DNA of 64,000 nucleotides from Pseudomonadota bacterium (GTDB lineage Bacteria > Pseudomonadota > Gammaproteobacteria > Burkholderiales > Burkholderiaceae_E): contig JAEWFA010000037.1 in NCBI GenBank assembly GCA_023389055.1, positions 62,001-126,000 of the forward strand. The letters are read 5' to 3'. Position numbers and translations under genes: made by a program. The notes under the pieces are model-generated. The model made no database searches and was not told where the DNA came from. It saw only the letters and a list, made by a program, of their open reading frames with translations. Every line of letters begins with the position of its first letter. The first letter of the stretch is position 1. Below are positions 59,400-64,000 of this stretch, one piece after another.

Positions 59400-61542
59400 C
59401 GCCAGCGCGCAGCGCCCCGGCGGCGCGCGGCCTGCCTCGTCTTCCCTCCGCGCCCCGCTCCTCGTGGAGCTGCTCACCGAGGAACTGCCGCCGAAGGCGC
59501 TCGAGCGCCTCGCGGCGGCCTTCGCCGAAGGCCTGGCGAAGTCGCTGCGCACGCGCGGGCTCGTCGACTCCGAAGCGCGCATCGAGCGCTTCGCCACGCC
59601 GCGGCGGCTCGCGGTGCGCATCGACGGCGTCGCGACACGAGCCGACGATCGGCTCGTCGAAACGAAAGGTCCTTCCGTGAAGATCGGTCTGGACGCCACC
59701 GGCGAGCCTACGCAGGCGCTGCTCAAGTGGGCGCAAAGGCTGGGTGCGCCGCTCGACGCGCTGGAGCGCGCGAGCGACGGCAGGCAGGAGGTGTTCCGGT
59801 ATCGCAGCGTCGTCGCCGGCGAATCGCTCGCACAGGCAATCTCGCCCGCACTGGAGGAAGCGCTCGCCGGGCTGCCGATTCCCAGGATGATGCAGTACCA
59901 GCTCGCCGACGGTCGCACCAACGTCTCCTTCGTGCGGCCTGCGCATGGGCTCGTCGTGCTGCACGGCAGGCAGGCGCTCGAAGCATCGGTGCTCGGACTG
60001 GCGGCCGGACGGACCACGCGCGGGCATCGCTTCCAGTCCGGCGGCGAGATCGAGATCGACGAAGCAATTCGCTACGAGGAGAGGCTCGCGACCGCAGGCC
60101 GCGTGGTCGCGTCGTTCGAGGCGCGCCGGGCGCGCATCGAGTCGATGCTGCGGGAACGGGCCGGGCAGCACGAGGCGTCGCTGGGAGACGAGGCGCAGTT
60201 CGCCCCGCTGCTCGACGAGGTGACTGCGCTGGTCGAGTGGCCCGCCGTGTACGTCGGCGAATTCGAGCACGCGTTCCTGCAGGTTCCGCAGGAGTGCCTG
60301 ATCCTCACGATGCGCACGAACCAGAAGTACTTTCCGCTGTTCGATCGTTCGGGACGCCTGCTGTCGAAATTCCTGATCGTCTCGAACATGGAAGTCGACG
60401 ACGCGCGCTCGATCGTCGCCGGCAACGAGCGCGTCGTTCGCCCGCGCCTGGCCGACGCGCGCTTCTTCTTCGACGTCGATCGCCGCGTGCCGCTCGAACG
60501 GCGCGTAGCCGACCTGGGCAACGTCGTCTATCACGCCAAGCTCGGCACGCAGGCCGAGCGCACCGCTCGCGTACGCCGCATCGTGCGCGCGGTCGCCTCC
60601 ATGCTCGGCGCCGACGTCGAGCGCGCCGACCGCGCGGCGCTGCTCGCCAAGGCCGACCTGCTTACCGGCATGGTCGGCGAGTTCCCGGAACTGCAGGGCG
60701 TGATGGGCAGCTACTACGCGCGTCACGACGGCGAGGACGACGCGGTCGCGCGCGCGATCGCCGAGCAGTACAGCCCGCGCTTCGCCGGCGACGCATTGCC
60801 GGCGTCGCCCACCGGCACCGCACTGGCGCTCGCCGACAAGCTCGAGACGCTTGCCGGCATGTTCGGCATCGGCCAGCAGCCCACCGGCGACAAGGATCCC
60901 TTCGCGCTGCGCCGGCACGCGCTCGGTGTACTGCGCATGCTGGTGGAAAAAGCGCTGCCCGCGCCGCTCGATGCGCTGGTCGCGGCCGCCTTCGACGCCT
61001 TCGACGCATTCGGTGACGAGATCGCACGAAACGACGAGGCGCTCGTCGCCTTCCTGTTCGAGCGCCTGTCGGGATACCTGCGCGAGCAGGGGTACTCGGC
61101 GCACGAGATCGCGGCGGTCGTCGATCCGCGACCGATGCGGATCGACACGGTTCCGGCGCGTCTGAACGCCGTACGTGCGTTCTCCGGGCTGCCGGAGGCC
61201 GATGCGCTAGCCGCAGCCAACAAGCGCATCGTCAACATCCTGCGCAAATCGCAAGAGCCCGCGCCCGCAGCGATCGACCGCGCGCTGCTCGTCGAGCCCG
61301 CCGAGCGCGCGCTCGCCGAATGCGTCGACGCGCTCGCGCCGCAGGCCGACGAGCGTGCGCGCAACGGCGACTGGTTCGGCGCGATGAGCGTGATGGCCGG
61401 CGCGCGCGACGCAGTCGACCGCTTCTTCGACGAAGTGATGGTGATGTCCGACGACGCGCGACTGCGCGCCAACCGACTCGCACTGCTCGAGGCGCTGCGC
61501 ACGCTGATGAACCGCGTCGCCGACATCTCGAAGCTGGGCTGA
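59389..61542 (+). CDS. glyS: Glycyl-tRNA synthetase beta subunit
   Basis: This 717-residue beta subunit binds tRNA-Gly. Family segments are LLVELLTEELPPKALERLA, RFATPRRLAVRIDGVA, QVPQECLILTMRTNQKYFPL, RVVRPRLADARFFFDVDRR and GSYYARHDGEDDAVARAI. A C-terminal DALR-like anticodon-binding region (AALNAVRAF-type to ANRLALLEALRTLMNRVADI) follows. ATG at 59389 within the end of glyQ. It is followed by gmhB after 26 bp. Confidence 0.95.
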   Translation: MSPDASAQRPGGARPASSSLRAPLLVELLTEELPPKALERLAAAFAEGLAKSLRTRGLVDSEARIERFATPRRLAVRIDGVATRADDRLVETKGPSVKIGLDATGEPTQALLKWAQRLGAPLDALERASDGRQEVFRYRSVVAGESLAQAISPALEEALAGLPIPRMMQYQLADGRTNVSFVRPAHGLVVLHGRQALEASVLGLAAGRTTRGHRFQSGGEIEIDEAIRYEERLATAGRVVASFEARRARIESMLRERAGQHEASLGDEAQFAPLLDEVTALVEWPAVYVGEFEHAFLQVPQECLILTMRTNQKYFPLFDRSGRLLSKFLIVSNMEVDDARSIVAGNERVVRPRLADARFFFDVDRRVPLERRVADLGNVVYHAKLGTQAERTARVRRIVRAVASMLGADVERADRAALLAKADLLTGMVGEFPELQGVMGSYYARHDGEDDAVARAIAEQYSPRFAGDALPASPTGTALALADKLETLAGMFGIGQQPTGDKDPFALRRHALGVLRMLVEKALPAPLDALVAAAFDAFDAFGDEIARNDEALVAFLFERLSGYLREQGYSAHEIAAVVDPRPMRIDTVPARLNAVRAFSGLPEADALAAANKRIVNILRKSQEPAPAAIDRALLVEPAERALAECVDALAPQADERARNGDWFGAMSVMAGARDAVDRFFDEVMVMSDDARLRANRLALLEALRTLMNRVADISKLG

Positions 61543-61568
61543 CGGCTTCGCCCATCGCATCGACGGCC

Positions 61569-62102
61569 GTGAAGCTCATCGTTCTCGACCGCGACGGCGT
61601 CATCAATCACGACAGCGACGCCTACGTCAAGAGCCCCGACGAATGGCGGCCGCTGCCGGGCAGCCTCGACGCCATTGCCCGGCTGAGCAAGGCGGGCTAC
61701 CGGGTCGTGGTGGCGACGAACCAGTCGGGAGTGGCTCGCAAGCTCTTCGACGTCGCCACGCTCGGGCGAATCCACGCGAAGATGCACCGCGCCGTGGCCG
61801 AAGCGGGCGGGCGCATCGACGCGGTCTTCTTCTGCCCGCACGGACCCGATGAAGGCTGCGCCTGCCGCAAGCCGCGACCGGGCCTGTTCGACCAAATCCT
61901 CCAGCGCTTCCAGGCGGCGACCACCGACGTGCACGCCATCGGCGACCAGCTGCGCGACCTGCAGGCCGCGCACGCGGCAGGCTGCCGTCCGGTGCTCGTG
62001 CTCACCGGCAAGGGTCGCACAACGCTCGCCGCCGGCGGGCTGCCGGCCGAAACCGTCGTGCGCGTCGACCTCGCGGCAGTCGCCGCCGAGCTCGCTCCGT
62101 GA
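61569..62102 (+). CDS. gmhB: D,D-heptose 1,7-bisphosphate phosphatase
   Basis: This 177-residue HAD-superfamily phosphatase acts in LPS heptose biosynthesis. The nucleophile motif is LIVLDRDGVINHDSD, the second VVVATNQSGVARK, and the Cys/His zinc loop is CPHGPDEGCACRKPRPG. The fourth motif is AIGDQLRDLQAAHAAGC; most members have Ser where Gln stands here. The start is GTG at 61569. The next gene begins 197 bp downstream, so the usual plsC seen in related operons is absent. Confidence 0.9.
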   Translation: MKLIVLDRDGVINHDSDAYVKSPDEWRPLPGSLDAIARLSKAGYRVVVATNQSGVARKLFDVATLGRIHAKMHRAVAEAGGRIDAVFFCPHGPDEGCACRKPRPGLFDQILQRFQAATTDVHAIGDQLRDLQAAHAAGCRPVLVLTGKGRTTLAAGGLPAETVVRVDLAAVAAELAP

Positions 62103-62299
62103 TGGCGCTGCGCTGGGCGACGCACGAGCTGTGCTACGTTTTCACGCGTATCGATCGGCGAGCCGATCGCCAGCGCCGGCGAGAGGGCTGAAGCGCTGTC
62201 GGCCGAAGCAGGAAGCGGGATCGAGGGCGAGATGCACAGAACCAGTCCGCATGTCTATCGCAGCGTAGCGCCCGCCCTGCCGGCGTCGGCGCCGCAGCC
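62103..62299. other. 197-bp spacer with a hairpin, where plsC is often found
   Basis: No convincing gene lies between gmhB and the metallopeptidase gene. CGATCGG (62152-62158) and CCGATCG (62163-62169) form a 7-bp hairpin with CGAG loop, without a following T-run. In related Burkholderiales operons, as I recall them, plsC stands at this position. Confidence 0.45.
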
Positions 62300-63148
62300 A
62301 TGAGCTCGCGCAGCAACGGCGCGCGGCGCGCGCCGACTCCGGTGCCCGCGGAACCTTCGCGCCAGCTGATCCTTCCCCTGTTCGATCCGCTGCATGCGCC
62401 GCCGGGAGCCTCCGGCAATGCCATGGCGCCAGGTGGCACGACGCGCGTGGCCCGGCTTTGCGAGCAGTGGCTGCGCTACGAGTTGCTGCGCTCCAGGCGG
62501 CGCACGATCGGCTTCGTCATCGACGAGCGTGGCCTGCGCGTGACGGCACCGCGCTGGGTGTCGGTGCACGAGATCGAATCGGCACTGCAGGGCAAGGCGA
62601 ACTGGATCGTGCGCAAGTTGGCCGAATGGCGCGCGCACCAGGCGCGCCGCGACCGCCTCACGGTACGCTGGGAGCACGGAGCGTCCTTGCGCTATCTCGG
62701 CGAGACGCTCACGCTGTGCGTCGCAGGGAACGCGCGACGCACCGAACGCGTCGATGACCGCCTGGTCGTCGGGCTGCCGGCGCATGCCCGTGCGGAGCAG
62801 CTGAAAGACCGCGTCCAGTGCTGGCTGCAGGCACGTGCGCGCGACGTGTTTGCCGAGCGCATCGAGTGGTTCGGCGCGCGCCACGGTTTCACGCCCCGTC
62901 GCTGGTCGCTGTCGTCGGCTCGTACGCGCTGGGGCAGTTGCAGTGCGGACGGATCGATCCGCCTGAACTGGCGCCTCGTGCACTTCCCGATCGACATCAT
63001 CGATTACGTCATCGCGCACGAGCTCGCACATCTGCGCGAGCTCAACCACGGCGCGCGCTTCTGGCAGATCGTCGGTGATCTGTTCCCCGAGTACGAACGA
63101 GCACGTGCATGGCTGCGCGACTTTCCCGAGGACACCGCGTCGCAATGA
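62300..63148 (+). CDS. YgjP/SprT-like M48-family metallopeptidase
   Basis: This 282-residue zinc metallopeptidase-like protein (DUF45/YgjP type) has RRRTIGFVIDERGLRVTAPRW, the fold-specific RRWSLSSARTRWGSCSADGS, and the zinc-binding HELAHLRELNH with the third ligand region (FWQIVGDLFPEY). It has no signal peptide, so it acts in the cytoplasm. The first 50 residues are a low-complexity, poorly conserved leader, and the real start may be a later codon. Its substrate is unknown. It stands between gmhB and gloA as in other betaproteobacteria. Confidence 0.88.
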   Translation: MSSRSNGARRAPTPVPAEPSRQLILPLFDPLHAPPGASGNAMAPGGTTRVARLCEQWLRYELLRSRRRTIGFVIDERGLRVTAPRWVSVHEIESALQGKANWIVRKLAEWRAHQARRDRLTVRWEHGASLRYLGETLTLCVAGNARRTERVDDRLVVGLPAHARAEQLKDRVQCWLQARARDVFAERIEWFGARHGFTPRRWSLSSARTRWGSCSADGSIRLNWRLVHFPIDIIDYVIAHELAHLRELNHGARFWQIVGDLFPEYERARAWLRDFPEDTASQ

Positions 63149-63191
63149 GCCGTTCGGCCCGACGACGCACCACCACAGGGGGAAACTCCCG

Positions 63192-63596
63192 ATGAGGATC
63201 CTGCACACGATGCTGCGGGTCGGCGACCTGCAGCGCTCGACCGACTTCTATACGAGGGTCATGGGAATGCGCCTTCTGCGCACCACCGATCGTCCCGACC
63301 AGGGGTATTCGCTCGCCTTTGTCGGATACGGCGGCGAATCCACCGACGCGGTGCTCGAGCTCACGTGGAACCACGGCGTCGAACGCTACGATCTCGGCAC
63401 GGCTTACGGCCACATCGCGATCGAGGTTCCCGACGCAGCCGAGGCATGCGAGCGGATCCGCGCCTCCGGAGGCAAGGTCGTTCGCGAAGCCGGTCCGGTG
63501 AAAGGCGGCTCGACGATCATCGCCTTCGTGGAAGATCCGGACGGCTATCGCATCGAGCTCATCGAACGTTCGGGCACGCGCGCGTCGTCGACGTGA
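63192..63596 (+). CDS. gloA: Lactoylglutathione lyase (glyoxalase I)
   Basis: This 134-residue glyoxalase I detoxifies methylglyoxal with glutathione. It shows MLRVGDLQRSTDFYTRVMGM (metal ligand His in LHTMLRV), LELTWNHGVERYDLGTAYGHIAIEV and FVEDPDGYRIELIE, giving His, Glu, His, Glu ligands. ATG at 63192 follows GGGGGAAA. The 3' end overlaps a convergent membrane-protein gene by 52 bases. Confidence 0.94.
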   Translation: MRILHTMLRVGDLQRSTDFYTRVMGMRLLRTTDRPDQGYSLAFVGYGGESTDAVLELTWNHGVERYDLGTAYGHIAIEVPDAAEACERIRASGGKVVREAGPVKGGSTIIAFVEDPDGYRIELIERSGTRASST

Positions 63597-64000
63597 TCGG
63601 ACGCGACGTCCGCGAGCTTGCGTGCGTCGTCGATGTTCCCCCACATCACCCAAGCGGCGAGAAACCACGCGCAGGCCTCGACTGCGTGGACCGCGGCGGA
63701 GCCCGGACGCAGCACCAGCATCATGCGTGCGCCGAGCAGCGCCGACGGAGCGAGCACGGTGAGCACGAGCGTGGCGACGAAGTACAGGCGTTCGCGCAAC
63801 CGGTGAGCTTCGCGTGCGTCGGTGTCGCGAGCGACGCGCCGAACGGCGATCGCCGTCACCGTCATCGATGCTGCGAGGAGCGGGATGCCGAACTGGAGCA
63901 TCGCCATGCGGACCGTACGCAGCACGGGGCCGGGTTCGAGCCAGAGCGCCGCCAGCGACGCGACCACCAACGCGAGCCCGAACGCGAACGATATCTCGCA
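63545..64000 (-). CDS. Membrane protein, 5' end beyond window
   Basis: The frame is open to base 64000 with no stop, so the true start is outside. The visible 151 residues include about four hydrophobic segments (ISFAFGLALVVASLAALWL, MLQFGIPLLAASMTVTAIAV, LYFVATLVLTVLAPSALL, ACAWFLAAWVMW) and a short acidic-basic tail (ASDHVDDARVPERSMSSMR). No family is recognised. It is convergent with gloA and overlaps its last 52 bases. The upstream part would decide whether it is a CopD-like or other small membrane protein. Confidence 0.65.
   Translation of the reverse strand, partial: CEISFAFGLALVVASLAALWLEPGPVLRTVRMAMLQFGIPLLAASMTVTAIAVRRVARDTDAREAHRLRERLYFVATLVLTVLAPSALLGARMMLVLRPGSAAVHAVEACAWFLAAWVMWGNIDDARKLADVASDHVDDARVPERSMSSMR

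Overview
The window looks like a chromosome segment of a high-GC betaproteobacterium, most likely Burkholderiales-like. The main evidence is the conserved order miaB - phoH - ybeY - corC - lnt - glyQ - glyS - gmhB - ygjP-like - gloA between 49.6 and 63.6 kb, together with dense GC-rich coding and frequent GTG starts. Three blocks can be separated. All assignments come from reading the sequence and translations; no database search was run.

Block 1 (1 to about 21.3 kb) is an integrative element loaded with defence-type genes. Its right end has a P4-type tyrosine integrase, an AlpA-like HTH protein, a small zinc-ribbon protein, a RepB-like primase and a RepA-like helicase, all read leftward from a 49-nt 3' fragment of an elongator tRNA-Met gene (21235-21283). 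Its cargo includes a type I restriction-modification operon carrying an extra HNH gene (hsdM-hsdS-HNH-hsdR). It also includes a papain/C39-like cysteine peptidase with a 66-aa upstream partner, an orphan small-terminase-like gene, a PIN/NYN nuclease with an HTH-like partner, an Mrr endonuclease and several unknowns. The left end, with the presumed intact tRNA-Met, lies outside the window.

Block 2 (about 21.3 to 37.7 kb) is bounded by two direct copies (52 of 54 bases identical) of the tRNA-Met 3' end plus its terminator. Every gene in it is on the minus strand, so it looks like one long transcription unit. Read from its promoter (right to left) it encodes a 4-hydroxybenzoyl-CoA-reductase-like molybdenum enzyme (FAD/4Fe-4S, 2Fe-2S and Mo subunits), YqeB and YqeC (markers of selenium-dependent molybdenum hydroxylases) and a benzoate-CoA-ligase-type enzyme. 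A complete branched-chain-type ABC importer (livKHMGF order), a MarR regulator, XdhC, a GAF-LuxR regulator, a TlpA-like thioredoxin and a transglutaminase-like protein follow. The logic is uptake of an aromatic acid, CoA activation, reductive dehydroxylation, and maturation of the Mo cofactor of that enzyme.

Block 3 (about 37.7 kb to the end) looks like core chromosome. It holds an AEC-family permease, a flavin reductase, a TrmB-family regulator with a secreted protein, a decayed AraC gene, mdoG-mdoH (periplasmic glucans), putA (proline catabolism), and the miaB-to-gloA housekeeping run. A Slam-like/FecR-domain gene pair is inserted into that run between miaB and phoH. The best candidates for new biology are the cysteine peptidase/66-aa module, the PIN/HTH pair, the selenium-marked reductase island and the Slam-FecR pair.
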